A stretch of DNA of 64,000 bases from Sabellastarte sp. h YS-2021 (GCA_964017235.1 OZ024934.1:88502706-88566705); one strand, 5' to 3'. Shown: positions 13,701 through 23,352, counted from the first letter of the stretch. Notes: a model not told the origin generated them from the letters alone. Translations and numbers: made by a program.

Positions 13701-14336
13701 CTCGCTGGCTCATTGCCGATCAATGACCGGTAAACTTTAAGTACAACCGATATTTGCTAAACTCATTTCTTTGTAGCCTTTTGGTCACAATAAAACACTA
13801 ACCGGAATAATATTTTGTAAAAATTTGAAATATTTATCAGTTAAAATGTCAAAACTAGCTGTGAATGCAATAAAAATAACGTAAATAGAAACACTTTGGG
13901 GTTTTCCCACTGTTGTCAAGGTAATCATAAGATGAGCCAATCACAAGTGAAGATACATCAAGCATGGTCTGTTAGTGAGGGAGACGTCTGTGAATGGCTT
14001 TTAGGTTATATTTTTGTTATATTTGTGATAATTTGTGTGTATTTTGCTTGTTGTTATTTAATATTTGATTTTTCTGTCTGGTTTACACTTTTGACTCCAT
14101 GATCGGAAATGTTCGAAGTTTGTTCACGAATTTCCGATACGAACATCGACATGTAATATCATGGCGATCTCCCAGCACTATACTGTAGTACAGAAATGAA
14201 ATAGTACCTCTCCAAACTGGAAAGCTGAAACCAGCACCAAAATACAACCACAAATAATAATGATCGTCCCGTGTCTGTGAGACAAGATGTCATAAATTCG
14301 TTTCTGAAATAACTTCCAACCGGAGGAGTCTTCCAT
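1569..14336 (-). CDS. GNPTAB: GNPTAB (GlcNAc-1-phosphotransferase alpha/beta precursor), N-terminal six coding exons; 3' part lies outside the window
   Basis: Joining minus-strand exons 14336-14208, 8114-8029, 6198-6076, 4855-4641, 3169-3102 and 1700-1569 gives one open frame of 251 codons. All splice phases match and every intron starts GT and ends AG. The product is the Golgi enzyme precursor that transfers GlcNAc-1-phosphate to mannose on lysosomal hydrolases, the first step of the mannose-6-phosphate tag. What is seen: a short cytosolic N-terminus, a membrane segment ending VSAFQFGE (identical to the vertebrate protein as I recall it), the Stealth-family CR1 motif [13 protein letters not shown] at residues 79-91, a [13 protein letters not shown] block like the vertebrate VPMLVLDPALP, and an LSGFP block. 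Vertebrate GNPTAB is about 1250 residues, so about 80% of the gene, including the Notch-like repeats and the later Stealth motifs, lies to the left. Introns hold repeats only. Confidence 0.93.
1811..2042. mobile_element. MITE-like element with terminal inverted repeats
   Basis: The left end GTAGAGTAAGAAATCTAA is the inverse of the right end TTAGATTTCTTACTCTAC, and similarity continues about 45 bp inward. The element is 232 bp and has no coding capacity. It sits in GNPTAB intron 5. I see no clear target duplication. Confidence 0.7.
2043..3101. other. GNPTAB intron 5 remainder: nothing recognised
   Basis: AT-rich sequence with only short chance ORFs. I see no conserved motif or repeat relationship to the rest of the window. 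Confidence 0.5.
3102..3169 (-). CDS. GNPTAB: GNPTAB coding exon 5 (short)
   Basis: This 68-bp exon was inferred because exons 4 and 6 do not fit in phase with each other. It reads (L)[19 protein letters not shown] then AYY, corresponding to the vertebrate stretch around GLLKGNSRQTVWRGYL. The acceptor is TTCTATAG, the donor is TAT|GTGAGT. Its phases (1 in, 0 out) exactly close the gap. NET and NTS are glycosylation sequons. Confidence 0.85.
3540..3905. repeat. Dispersed repeat, copy 1 (ACCGG-containing)
   Basis: This segment and 5405-6000 share a long collinear stretch, including AAAACCGGTTTC, GTCTTCAAAAAGT, AGCTCATGTAC and TTCAACCACAACACTA. It lies in GNPTAB intron 4. The family is not identified. 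Confidence 0.65.
4641..4855 (-). CDS. GNPTAB: GNPTAB coding exon 4
   Basis: There are 71 full codons, including [19 protein letters not shown] and later [11 protein letters not shown] (vertebrate: VSVVVFDSTKD). The donor ACT|GTAAGTGC at 4640 ends the exon. The frame stays open downstream to 4426, but that stretch has no homology and is intron read-through. NENLT is a possible N-glycosylation site in the luminal part. Confidence 0.92.
5405..6005. repeat. Dispersed repeat, copy 2, split by a SINE
   Basis: This is the second copy of the 3540-3905 repeat, in intron 3. Alignment with copy 1 breaks at about 5456 and resumes at about 5735. The insert is the SINE-like element described separately. 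Confidence 0.65.
5456..5737 (-). mobile_element. SINE-like insertion with (ATTAG)n tail
   Basis: The insert interrupts an otherwise continuous dispersed repeat, so its ends are well defined. Near-identical 8-mers flank it (ATTCTAAC and ATTTTAAC), as expected of an aged target-site duplication. Read on the minus strand it ends AGCGCTATAAAAGTCCAC followed by four ATTAG units. It carries a block (about 5645-5735) that recurs at 17353-17440. Confidence 0.65.
6076..6198 (-). CDS. GNPTAB: GNPTAB coding exon 3: Stealth CR1 motif
   Basis: The exon encodes [19 protein letters not shown] and then a charged helix ([19 protein letters not shown]). [13 protein letters not shown] is the first conserved region of Stealth-type sugar-phosphate transferases and is almost identical to vertebrate GNPTAB. 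The acceptor is TTTATTTCAG, the donor is CATAA|GTAAGT, and both boundary phases fit exons 2 and 4. Confidence 0.94.
6395..6650. repeat. Dispersed repeat, copy 1
   Basis: It shares AGCATCAGAGATGCCC-like and ACCAGTACAAA-like blocks, and the tail AAAACAAGATAA, in the same order with 10490-10740. It sits in GNPTAB intron 2. There is no coding potential and the family is unknown. Confidence 0.55.
6850..7830 (-). repeat. Hairpin-headed tandem repeat element (family 6)
   Basis: Five units of about 145 bp (some shortened), each carrying GTTAAGTTTCAAATCGAT-like, GAGTTAGAGTCCGGAAA and AAGATGGCAGCCAT blocks, run from about 7020 to 7760. On the minus strand the element starts with an imperfect hairpin (GGGTGGGTTGTT / AACCAACCCGCC, 7797-7825), then a GTCCGACGTCC block, then the array. 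Confidence 0.6.
8029..8114 (-). CDS. GNPTAB: GNPTAB coding exon 2
   Basis: This 86-bp exon was not visible as a long ORF. I found it by looking for the residues that follow VSAFQFGE. It reads [17 protein letters not shown] then [11 protein letters not shown]. The vertebrate counterpart is LEWSRDQYHVLFDSYRDN, then IAGKSFQNR, of the same length. The acceptor is TATTTATAG, the donor is AAGAG|GTGATT, and it ends in phase 2. Confidence 0.9.
8320..8628 (+). mobile_element. 5'-truncated copy of the 169-bp-repeat element (family 1 tail)
   Basis: It contains one diverged 169-bp-type unit and then the unique 3' tail found in all full copies (GCAAAAAGGCATGAAG, ATGATAATGTGTGTTC). It ends CCTATTTCTAG followed by TT, exactly like the full copies. 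It lies in GNPTAB intron 1. Confidence 0.8.
9620..10058 (-). repeat. Fragment of the 169-bp repeat, minus orientation
   Basis: About two and a half diverged monomers with the signature blocks (CTATCTCGC...GGTTAAGGAGATAGAAG, AAAATGGCCGCCAT), inverted relative to the large arrays. Neither the head nor the tail of family 1 is present. Confidence 0.8.
10490..10740. repeat. Dispersed repeat, copy 2
   Basis: Counterpart of 6395-6650, in GNPTAB intron 1. Confidence 0.55.
10910..10970 (-). mobile_element. Fragment of the (ATTAG)n-tailed SINE
   Basis: TAATATGACTTTAATAGTGC then TTAATCTGCATC matches the 3' portion of the SINE at 5480-5530 (TAATGTGGACTTTTATAGCG then CTTAATCTCCATC). It abuts the family 4 array. 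Confidence 0.5.
10970..12362 (-). repeat. Hairpin-headed tandem repeat element (family 4), about 146-bp monomers
   Basis: About nine monomers, 145-147 bp each by the spacing of CAAGGTCAC (10984, 11131, 11276, 11422). Each holds CAAGGTCAAAGGTCAAATCA and CCTTACGGTTTCCGAGATAT. Read on the minus strand, the element begins with a hairpin (ACAGCCC TTAA GGGCTGT, 12332-12360), then GTGTCCGGATGGGCGGGC, then the array. Confidence 0.85.
12370..13040. other. GNPTAB intron 1 segment: nothing recognised
   Basis: ORFs of 112 and 134 codons overlap here on opposite strands. Neither shows recognisable motifs or splice logic, so I treat both as chance. Confidence 0.4.
13048..13535 (-). mobile_element. Diverged, 3'-truncated copy of family 1, minus orientation
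   Basis: Read on the minus strand it starts with the hairpin ATGTCCACCCC...GGGGTGGACAT (13505-13533), then ATATTATTTTTGCTTTTTCC, a GGCGTCC block, the leader with CCAAATTTGGCATGCAGG, and one partial 169-type monomer. The order matches the full copies. It includes a poly-C run of about 19 at 13199. Confidence 0.75.
13536..13553. repeat. Solo terminal repeat of the 22-kb foldback element
   Basis: GTGACGAACTTCACTGGC is the same as the terminal repeat of the foldback element at 22160-22945. It directly abuts the family 1 copy. Confidence 0.6.
14208..14336 (-). CDS. GNPTAB: GNPTAB coding exon 1: cytosolic tail and transmembrane anchor
   Basis: This exon has 43 codons. The ATG at 14336 has a strong context (A at -3, G at +4) and gives the start [13 protein letters not shown]. 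The downstream LSHRHG parallels LSHRYG of the vertebrate protein, followed by an Ile/Val/Leu/Cys-rich membrane segment and VSAFQFGE. An in-frame ATG at 14363 would add nine residues, but the homologous alignment favours 14336. The donor is GAG|GTACTA, phase 0. Confidence 0.92.
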
Positions 14337-14414
14337 TATTGCGTGACAAAATTTTGTTGACAAATATGTTTCAATATATTAGTAGATTTTCTATCATATC
14401 ACACAAAATTACAG

Positions 14415-14421
14415 CGGAAGT
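14415..14421 (+). promoter_or_regulatory. ETS-type CGGAAGT motif upstream of GNPTAB
   Basis: CGGAAGT lies 79 bp upstream of the GNPTAB start codon, inside the presumed 5' UTR/promoter. ETS sites are common in TATA-less housekeeping promoters. A 7-mer can occur by chance, so this is only suggestive. Confidence 0.3.
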
Positions 14422-15703
14422 TACATGTTGACATGTTGTTTTCCGACGGTGTTTCCTGTTGTCATACTAAAATGGATGTGGGAGTTACGGGGACAGGTCG
14501 GCAACAAACTCTTTCGAATTTTTGTTAATCAGTCCAAAGTCGCAAATATACTAGGTTCTTAAAATAAGGGAATATATATTTAAAATACTAAACATTTAAA
14601 ATGATACAAAAAGGAAAAAGAAAATGACAGCAAGGTACTTTGCATATTCAACCAAATCTGAGCATCATGCTCAAAAATGTGGCTGAAGTGCATTTTTGAT
14701 ATGTGAACTGACGGCAAGATCTGTGAAACATGTAAGAGTTCATGTATAATTAATCAGGACTGGGATTCATAAAAGGTCATAAATCTTAGAGAAAATTTTG
14801 CTAAGACCAGTCTTAAGTTTAAAACTTTTATCTTAGCAAGATTTTAACTTAATTTGGGATTCTTAAAACATGCTAAGCAAAATCTTAGGTAAGACATTTG
14901 TCTAAGCTTATTTCATCACAAGTCATATAATCATATCAATAAATTACTGTGTCAGTGAATCTGGTTGGCAGAAAGCCATTACACTAACTTTTGTACAAGG
15001 GAACATTGTGACAGACACATTAAATATCATTTTGCTGTTTACAACAACAAAATTGAATGAATGTCTACATTGCTTTTACAACTGCATAGAGTCACAATTT
15101 TTATATGTAAGCATTGAAAGACAAATATACCCACATTACTTTAACAACTATATTTTAAAGATATGTATTATATGATACTTTGCAGAACACATTATACAGT
15201 ACGATTAATAACTTGATTGTGTATTTTGCACTGCTATCCTTAATTGATTTTGGATAAATATGATTGGTTTATGCATGGTAATGTAAACACAAGTGAGCTT
15301 TTGGTTTGACCTCACATGTGCCACTTTGATAAAAATCAATAAATGAAAACTCTACTGAGCAACTCATGTCATAACAATGCTTCTTTGTGTCAAGGTCAGG
15401 AAACAAAGCTTATTTCTGGGACACAAAAAGTAAGCAACTTCAAGTTTTTATATGTTTTGTCAGCTGCATGACCTATGGAGTAGTGCAGTGTATTACCTTT
15501 TTCTAAATCCATTTTTGATGTGAAAATGGCTGTAAAAATGTGACAACAGTGAATATAAAAGTTTCAATCTTTAACTGGCAATTTTTATGCAATAAATACA
15601 GGCAAAGGTACTGTTAAAAAAACCATTCTAATGATATATAACACATATTTGTAGGTTACATAGTTTCCGAGATATTAATGAAAAAAACTGAAGTTATTGA
15701 CAC

Positions 15704-16350
15704 TAAGTGTACATTTCCATATGCACTGATCCGCGATCCGTATCCGCGATGCAGATCCGCAATGCGTATGCAGATTGCATAAAATGTGTTTCCATACGCG
15801 CTTAAAAATAAGTGCATAAGCAATGCAGATTTGTGAATAAATATAGCAAGCAGCATAGATTTCAATTTGAATTGGTGGAAAAGTGTTGGTTAATAGTTAA
15901 ATCCATGACAGAATATATTTTTATGAATTATTAAGACTTATAAATATTTCTTAAAGGCAGATTTTTCAATTTGTTGTTGTTATATTTACTTAAAATATTA
16001 TGAAATCAATCACATAACCAATGTAGATGTATTCTGCACATTACAAGCTTCAAAACGATACCTTATTTTTAAAAATTGAGCAAAAAAATGACGATTTTAT
16101 GCTTGTTTGAAGAGAAAAGATAACAAAATCAGTAATCTTGACATTATTTTACGTTGCGTGAATGCGTTTTTTTGCAACACTGCTGCATTTTCTTCACGCA
16201 TTGCGCATACGCATGCTTAACGCAATGAGCATCAGTGAATATGGAAACACTCTGTATCATTTATATAAGCTGCAAATAAACGCAAACGCATTCACGGATC
16301 TGCATTGCGGATACGCAATACGCATCAGTGTGTATGGAAATGTACACTTA
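15704..16350. mobile_element. 647-bp MITE-like element with long terminal inverted repeats
   Basis: TAAGTGTACATTTCCATA at the left end is the exact inverse of TATGGAAATGTACACTTA at the right end. Similarity continues about 60 bp through CGCGATCCG/GATGCAGATCCG blocks. Sub-terminal copies of ATATGGAAACAC / GTGTTTCCATA form a second inverted pair. It has no coding capacity. Confidence 0.8.
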
Positions 16351-16380
16351 TTATCCATGGTATGGAAGGTGCCATTGAAT

Positions 16381-16383
16381 ACA

Positions 16384-16414
<31 letters not shown>

Positions 16415-16417
16415 TAT
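16381..16417. repeat. A-run followed by (AT)n microsatellite
   Basis: A run of A followed by about 13 AT units, 30 bp from the end of the inverted-repeat element. Confidence 0.9.
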
Positions 16418-17352
16418 CCTGCTCTGTATATCCCACTGTACAAGTTAAAGACGGCTTGCAGTGGATATTGAAAACAGTGGAACCAATTGGATAAAAATTT
16501 GATAAAGTGATATATAAACTTTCATAGTGGGATATATACTGTACATCAATCAGTGTGTTCATTGTGAAGAATTTCAATTGATATGCGTTAAAGGTCATAG
16601 GAAACATTTTTCATGAAAACTGTAAATTTACTTTTGTTAAATGGATAAACGCTTAATGAAATGGAAACTGTGGTTGTCTTTAAGAAATATATTGTAGTAG
16701 AGTCACAAATGACAATCTAGAAAGTAAAAATCCCGAGTGCTGTGAAAAGCTGACATGTTGTTTTTCTCATAAATGATGATTGATGATGTCACAGGTTCAT
16801 AGTGTAGTTTGTAAGATAAACATATAAATACACACTGAGGGAATTAAGTGGGTGCAAGTTTTTTTTCTTTTTTCAAAGCTTTAGTTCACATAGAAGCAAA
16901 AACAGCCCATCAATCTTATTTATTCACATGTTGCTGCTTTTTATCAGCCGTCACCTAATTTTTCTCTGGTTTTACAACCATCTCAGTTAATATAACACTG
17001 AGATGAAAATCAGCCATCATAAGGAATATGTTTTCACTTGTCTAACTTGGAATATATACTTCACTTGCATTTCTCACTTTCTTCCTCTGCTAAATAACTT
17101 TCACAGTCTTGATAAAGACTCAAATTATAAGAACAAAATATTGCAAATGTACATGTATCAATTCAAAAGCTTACAGTTGGCTTTGTCAGAAAGCACTGAA
17201 CCAGTAAAATTCTATAATAAAAGGAAACACTTTATTGAATATTCTATGAACTGTAGAAATATTAAAGTCAAAAGAATTTTGACAGATCTGGCCAATACTG
17301 CACTCAGCATATTGTTGTAAATGGAACTGAATTCAATTTATTTGGATTAAAT

Positions 17353-17500
17353 GGCTTGCCGTTGGTCGGCAGTTTACAGTACAGAACCCTAACGAACTAT
17401 ATGTACTGGTTTTCTCTGCCCTTCCAACTACCCGTCGTGATATGACCTGTACAGTGTTGAAAGCAATGTAAAACCCCAAATAAATAAACAAATTAAATGC
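17353..17500 (+). mobile_element. SINE-like fragment sharing a module with 5645-5735
   Basis: GCTTGCCGTTGGTCGGCAGT, TACAGTACAGAACC, GTATGTACTGGT and CTACCCGTCGTGATAT are shared with the SINE in GNPTAB intron 3. Here the module is followed by a different end, GACCTGTACAGTGTTGAAAG, and an A-rich AATAAATAAACAAA tail. Confidence 0.6.
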
Positions 17501-18967
17501 AACATATTTAGACATATATTGGTGTCAGAGGCAAAAATCAGTAGCAGTACTCTTTAATTACACCTTTTCAAGTATATGCAAGTAAATTTCAGTTATGTAG
17601 ATAGCTTGTGTAAAGGCTAATCACTAACATAGTTTAAACATTGCCTCAAAAAAAAATACCTGAGGTTGGAACAATATCTACGTGCACAGTCAGATATATT
17701 TATAGGTTTTGTGGTGAAAGTCTTGCATTGGGTTTTGGTTACAGTGTGAATATTACATACCCTTGCGTGGGCCCAATCTCTCACACATTGATTCAGTGTT
17801 TATTTCATGATTATTTTGTGGTAAGATAAGTTTTTAAAACAAGGAAAAATCTATTCAAATTTATCATAAAAAGGGTCCAGCATACATGTACTATACATGT
17901 ACATGTGTTATTTATGAAACTTGTTCCTACTTCCCTAAACATATAATTTTTAATATGAGAGTATTATAAAGGTCTCCACAGGCTAATTGTGTAGTTCATT
18001 GTTGCACACTGATATATTATAACATAATAAATAAATTGCATTCAAAAACACTGAAAAATGCATACTTTTGAAAATGTTGATAGATACATGAAGAGACAAT
18101 TTGACTATATTTCCTCTTCAAACATATGTATTTTTATTTGGAAAAATACCAACAATCTTATCAAGGCTAATTTTGTAAATTACTGTGCCAGACTGATTAC
18201 ATCAACAAGAAAAAACATTCCTACACACAGAAAATAAATATGTACATGAAATAGCTTACTACGGCAGTTTGTTTACAAACTAATGAACCTGTGACGTCAA
18301 GGCAAGTATTTTCTACGAAAGTTATCGAGTGAAAAGTAATGGCGACAGTTGTAAAAAGCTTGAAAAAACTGACAGAAAATGGTTGAATATAGCATGTAAC
18401 CTTGTCCAGACACATCTTATTTTTACAAAAAAATTGAAGTTTCACATCTATGTGTGTCTATTGACAATAGTTCTGAAAATGCTTCCTATGACCTTTAAAT
18501 ATTTGTTACATATAGCAAACTTGTTGATATGTATTTCTCTGAATATGTGTTGATGTACCATATAAAACTTATTCACTTTCTGTTAATAAATGAATCACAA
18601 AGCGATAAATGTTGCAGTTGAAAATGTTCAATCCACTTTAGAACATAAAGTAAAATACTTTATAGAGATGTGGTAAGTATTTTAAACTTAGTTTTAGCCA
18701 CATTGGTTTTGAAGTGAGGAAAACATAACATGGAGGCCATATTTAAGACTGTATCATAACTTTATACAGCTATGTATCAGTCTTAAAGCTATGACAAAAG
18801 TTAAAACAAAATTTTATCTTAGATCTCGCATGTGTGAATCTCATTTTGTCTAAGCATAAAATTTGTCTTAACTTTATTAAAAAACTTCAATACTGAAGAT
18901 TATTATGTTACACTTAAGACAAACTTTAGACTTATAAGACCTTTTGTGAATCCCTCCCTTGGTGTTG

Positions 18968-19060
18968 TATACTGAATGGAACAGACTCCCACAATTGGTC
19001 CAATCACAGCACACAATAACAGGGTACCGAAGCCTGTTAAAAACCTACTTGTTCAGACTA
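18968..19060 (+). pseudogene. Small C-terminal remnant of a LINE reverse transcriptase
   Basis: One frame reads YTEWNRLPQLVQSQHTITGY then RSLLKTYLFRLTY. The WN.LP...S...FK..LK..LF pattern is the usual C-terminus of non-LTR retrotransposon ORF2 proteins. Only about 30 residues survive. Confidence 0.5.
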
Positions 19061-20300
19061 ACATACTCTCCACCATAGTATATCTCCCCCAGTCGGCGAT
19101 AATTTGGATCGCAACCTGACATGCCCCTGGACTTCCCCTTTTTGACCTCAAGTGCATTAGAAGATGTTGTATCAATTTTGTGCTACATAAGTGTTTCTAT
19201 TCTATATAGGTGAACAATCTGGCAACATTCCTTATATTAACCAATAATGTTAACGATGGGTCTAGCTCACAAAACACCAGAGAAAATTTCATAATGGTTT
19301 TGAGGATCTCTTCTCAAATGACTGCTTTGAAATTTAAAAAGACAGGATTGATATTGTGAGATGGAAATTGGGCATGTTTTGTTTTTACATTGTTACTAAA
19401 ATAGGCACCAGATTTATTAGCATGAAGTCTGTTACTGTCATGTTCTAGCAGAACAGATTCAGAAGCCTTGTGAAGACTTTGGTCCGGCACCTGCTGCTAC
19501 TTTTTGGGGTCATGCACAATTGTTTTGTCTGATAAAATTTGCATAGTTATCCTGCATGTTTATGCTCAGGAGACTATTGCATCATGGCTGAGATATCTGC
19601 TTGTGGAACCTAAATCTCTTTGTAGGAGTTTTTCATTTACACTAGATTCTTTGCATGCATACTAGTGCCTGAGCAACTAAGTAGTGCAGAAAGACTAGAG
19701 ACCCATTCGCCATGTGATGTGTCAAATGACTTTGTGACCATAGGAACATTAATTTGGATGTACACTGTTGCTACATCTCCTCCACTGATTTAGAATAAGA
19801 TAGAAGAAAGGAAACCTAAAGCAGATACCTGTTTTTTTCTTCTTTTAAATTAACTGTATCAATCTTGTTCTATATGCAGTATGATACTTTTTAGGACAGG
19901 TTTGCCCAGGATCATAAAGTCAAGATGGCATTTTATTATTGCATGGTCAGAAACCAAAAATTTCACATCTTATTATGCATTATACAAATAGAAGGCGTGA
20001 GCATGAGATAAAGGGTGTGGCTGTGAAGATTGGTAGAAGTGTTGTGAAAGGTCACAGGTCTCCAGTATTGACTTAAATCTATATCTCCCTCCCTGATTTG
20101 CATCCAGATGAATATTGAAATCATCATTCAGATGAGAAAGATATCATATTACTCATATTAAATTTCATGAAATAAATGAAGCAATGATGTGAGGCCTGAA
20201 CTATAGTAACAAAGTTTATTTCTGCGTGAGTGATATACTACTGCATAGATGCACACAAGGGTAAACCAGATAGCCATACAAATCATAAACAAGTTAACAC
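19061..20300. other. Intergenic: nothing recognised
   Basis: Unremarkable AT-rich DNA with no long ORF, repeat or RNA gene that I can support. Confidence 0.4.
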
Positions 20301-20316
20301 ACAAGTGTTTATACAA

Positions 20317-20465
20317 AGGTCAAAGTTGGGGTTTTACGTCCCGTTCAACAGCCAGGGTCATATTGGGACAGTTCCTCAGAATTGCCACTTGTGGGACTCG
20401 AACCCACAGAGGTGACAGCCTATGATTAGATGCCAAACTTGCTAACCACTAGGCCACTGAGGACC
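20317..20465 (-). mobile_element. tRNA-derived SINE with intact A and B boxes
   Basis: On the minus strand the head reads TGGCCTAGTGGTTAGC (A box) and, 36 bp later, GGGTTCGAGTCCC (B box), a tRNA-like pol III promoter. The body then contains CTGGCTGTTGAACGGGACGT and AAAACCCCAACTTTG, shared with 20896-21044. Confidence 0.8.
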
Positions 20466-20895
20466 TCACAAGTGTTAAAAATAATTTAGTATCATTTGCA
20501 TTTGTTTAGTTAATATGTCACATATTTTATTTACACATTTTGTACTTTATAAAATTTTTTACATTTGACATATAATGAATAAATTCTCCATTAGTTGGGC
20601 TTTGTTTCAATCAGTTTTGTATGGCAACTATTTAGTTTCCTTAAATTTCAATCATGCATGTCTTATTACATTAGAACAAAAAAACCATGAATAGCATTGT
20701 TTTGTTAAATGTTATTTTCAATATTTATTTTAGAATTAAATTATAATCTGTATAAAGAAACTAATCATTAGGGCCAGTACCTGTTTACTTTTGTTTGTCG
20801 ACTTTCCTGTTTTCCATAAAAATTATTTTATGTGTGTAATTTGTTTAAAAAGTATCTTTGCTTTTCTTTCCTGTTTTCGTTATTTTATACATAAA

Positions 20896-21044
20896 GCCAA
20901 AGTTAGGGTTTTACGTCCCGCTCAACAGCCAGGGTCATATTGGGTCCGGTCTTCAGTATTGTCACCTGTGAGGGATGAACCAACACAGAGGTGACTGTCT
21001 GTAATTAAATGTCAAACTTGCTAACCACTAGGTCAATATGGACC
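20896..21044 (-). mobile_element. Second copy of the tRNA-derived SINE, degenerate B box
   Basis: Collinear with 20317-20465: ACCTAGTGGTTAGCAAGTTT at the head and CTGGCTGTTGAGCGGGACGT in the body. The B-box region is rearranged (GTTGGTTCATCC), so this copy is probably transcriptionally dead. Confidence 0.75.
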
Positions 21045-21497
21045 TTATATTTTAGACATAAATAAAATTGTAGATATGAATCTTAATCCATTAAAAATTT
21101 CATCTGCACATATGTTGGATCTTTGCAGAATCCTGGCTATGTAGATATACAGCGCTTCTTTCCTCAATTAACCAAACTATCCATTATGATATGGCATCCA
21201 AAGTGTTTTGGACGTTCTATTACACCCAAATCAACCAACCAATCAATTCATTTGTACAGTTATTATAGGTAAAATATCAAGTCAATAAGCAATATTCCCC
21301 ATTTTTAAATTTATTAGAAAATGTTTACATTTAGTTTTGCACATCTATTTATAAACATTTTGGTACTGTTTGGGAATTTCAATCACATTTTTATATTTGA
21401 ATATTCTACCCAAAACATTTAGCGTAATACTTGATTTTTTTCCTTGGTAGACTTTTGCACCCGTTACTAATATTGTGTTTTTTCCCTAGTGTCAAAA

Positions 21498-21507
21498 TCT
21501 CGCGAGA
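21498..21507. promoter_or_regulatory. TCTCGCGAGA motif, candidate EIF4G2 promoter
   Basis: A perfect TCTCGCGAGA palindrome is followed 7 bp later by an AT-rich TATTTAA. This motif is a known element of TATA-less housekeeping promoters. It lies upstream of the plus-strand EIF4G2 exons, in DNA not assigned to a repeat. Assigning it to EIF4G2 is inference. Confidence 0.45.
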
Positions 21508-22159
21508 TTTCATATTTAAAGAGCTGCAAAGGGAGGAGAGAGACGTTTTGACGGTTGCAGTGTGAATTGATTAAACTGAAAATACACTTTGAATATTAGT
21601 GGTGTGTCTTGACACACTTATAAAGATTTCATGTTGAAGTATTGATCTGCAGCTGAATTTTATTAAGAGTATTTACCGAAAAAGAAGCATATTTTATTGG
21701 AATTTTAGTGTGAAGAAATAGATCTGCTATTGCGTACAATTGGTGAAACCACCATCTTTGTTGAAAGTTGATACATTTTTTCTTGGGCTGAACTGGAACA
21801 CGTGCGTATTTATTGTAAATGTTATATGTTTAATGTGTAATGTTATGTTTCATTGATTTAATGACTTTCTTTATACTTTAATACACAAAGGAACCTTTAA
21901 CTAAAGTGTCCTCCGGTCCTTTGTTCTTTCATTCTTTGTTTCAGCATCCGTCAATATTTCATCACCATGCTTGGATGTCACTAGAGTCACGACATTCAAC
22001 ACAGTCTTCTGAAATTCCATCAGTATGTGTATGTTTAAACGTGAAAATATTTCGATTTGTTGAATGTGTCCTTTGTGAGGTCATAAAGGGTTCTTCACAC
22101 TTTGGGGATCCCAGGTGACGGGAGTATCTGCCCATTACCAATTGCAATTTTTATACTGA

Positions 22160-22945
22160 CTACTGGTCGGCCAGTGAATTTCGTCAGCCCAGTGAAGTTC
22201 GTCACCTGCCGTAAAAACGAATTACGTGCAAGTCGCCGACAAAACAACTCGCAGACAGCAACTCGCCGACAATGGACGAGTGCATATGCTTCTATTTTAT
22301 AAAGTATTGCAAGGAAATACCAGGGGAAATCCGTGACCTCGTATCTTCTCATGAATATTAATAACTTGAGTGTACATGCCGTGAGTTCTGTAGTTTAAAG
22401 TATCGATCTTCGTCTATATGCTTCTATTTTATAAAATATTGCAAGGAAATGCCAGAGGAAATCCGTAACCTCATATCTTCTCATGAATATTAATGACTTG
22501 GGTGCTGTGGCCGTGAGTTCTGTAGTTTAAAGTATTTGATCTTCGTCTATGCTTCTATTTTATAAAGTATTGCAAGGAAACACCAGGGGAAATCCGTGAC
22601 CTCATATCTTCTCATGAATATTAATGACTTGGGTGCTATGTCCGTGAGGAATTCCTCCAAGAGTTCTATTGGTTTAAAATGTTAAAGTACGCATACCCTC
22701 TTATTCAAACGGATAAAATTGTCGGCGAGTTTTGTCGGCGAGTTGCTGTCTGCGAGTTGTTTTGTCGGCGACTTGCTCATATACCCGTAAAAACACCCAA
22801 GGACAGGCAATATTCACATTTAAATAAATGGAATAGCTTCTTTCAACGGTAAGGTATACATATGTGCTGTAACTGGACAGTAAAAAGTCTTTAAAATTGT
22901 CATAAAATGCAGGTGACGAACTTCACTGGCCGAGCAGTATACTTT
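22160..22945. mobile_element. Foldback element with 43-bp perfect inverted repeat and internal triplication
   Basis: The ends carry CCAGTGAAGTTCGTCACCTG and its exact inverse (21 bp, at about 22190 and 22911). Further in, 22228-22270 and 22734-22776 are perfect 43-bp inverted repeats built of GTCGGCGAGTT-like units. Between them a 131-bp segment (TATGCTTCTATTTTATAAA start at 22285, 22417, 22548) is repeated three times. There is no coding potential. Confidence 0.85.
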
Positions 22946-23314
22946 TTATAGTGAAATTGGTAACTGGGACACATTATTGGTTGTGAAAAGTCACTCCACC
23001 CTGTCTGCTTCATGAAATTTAATGTATACACTCAAAGTAATAGGTTGTTTTTTTTCGTGTGTGTGCAATGCTTTCATTTTCATTGTCATGACACTTGATT
23101 TTTGTATTTTCAGGATTCTGGTGGACTTTGATCGAAGCAGCCCTTCTTTTTTTTTCTTTTTTTCCCGCTCTATTAGTCATTGGCTTGCTCATTAGTCATC
23201 ACAATTCTGGACGGAAAAATAACTCAGGGTGGTACTTCTCGACTTACGGGAGTCAGGTGGGATTCTATACATTTAGCGTATACCTTAGTGAGTTCTGTAA
23301 ACTTATTATATCCC

Positions 23315-23352
23315 CAGACGAAAGTCGGGGATATATTGGATTCAGGTCCGTC

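Larger units (their letters stand above)
14762..18954. mobile_element. Possible 4.2-kb element bounded by inverted repeats
   Basis: The left end GGGATTCATAAAAGGTCATA is the inverse of the right end (ATAAGACCTTTTGTGAATCCC region). Flanking segments on both sides are rich in inverted CTTAGACAAA/TTAAGTT-like blocks. No transposase is encoded. Another inverted-repeat element and a SINE module lie inside, so it may be a nest rather than one element. Confidence 0.4.

Noticed and set aside
17003..17320. 105-codon ORF inside the 4.2-kb inverted-repeat block, considered as a transposase remnant
   Set aside because: No DDE/D, zinc-finger or other transposase motif is visible, and the composition is typical of AT-rich noncoding DNA.
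23095..23300. Possible EIF4G2 first coding exon with GTG after a TTTTCAG acceptor (about 23112)
   Set aside because: The frame from that GTG meets a stop with no phase-compatible donor, and no DAP5-like residues are seen.
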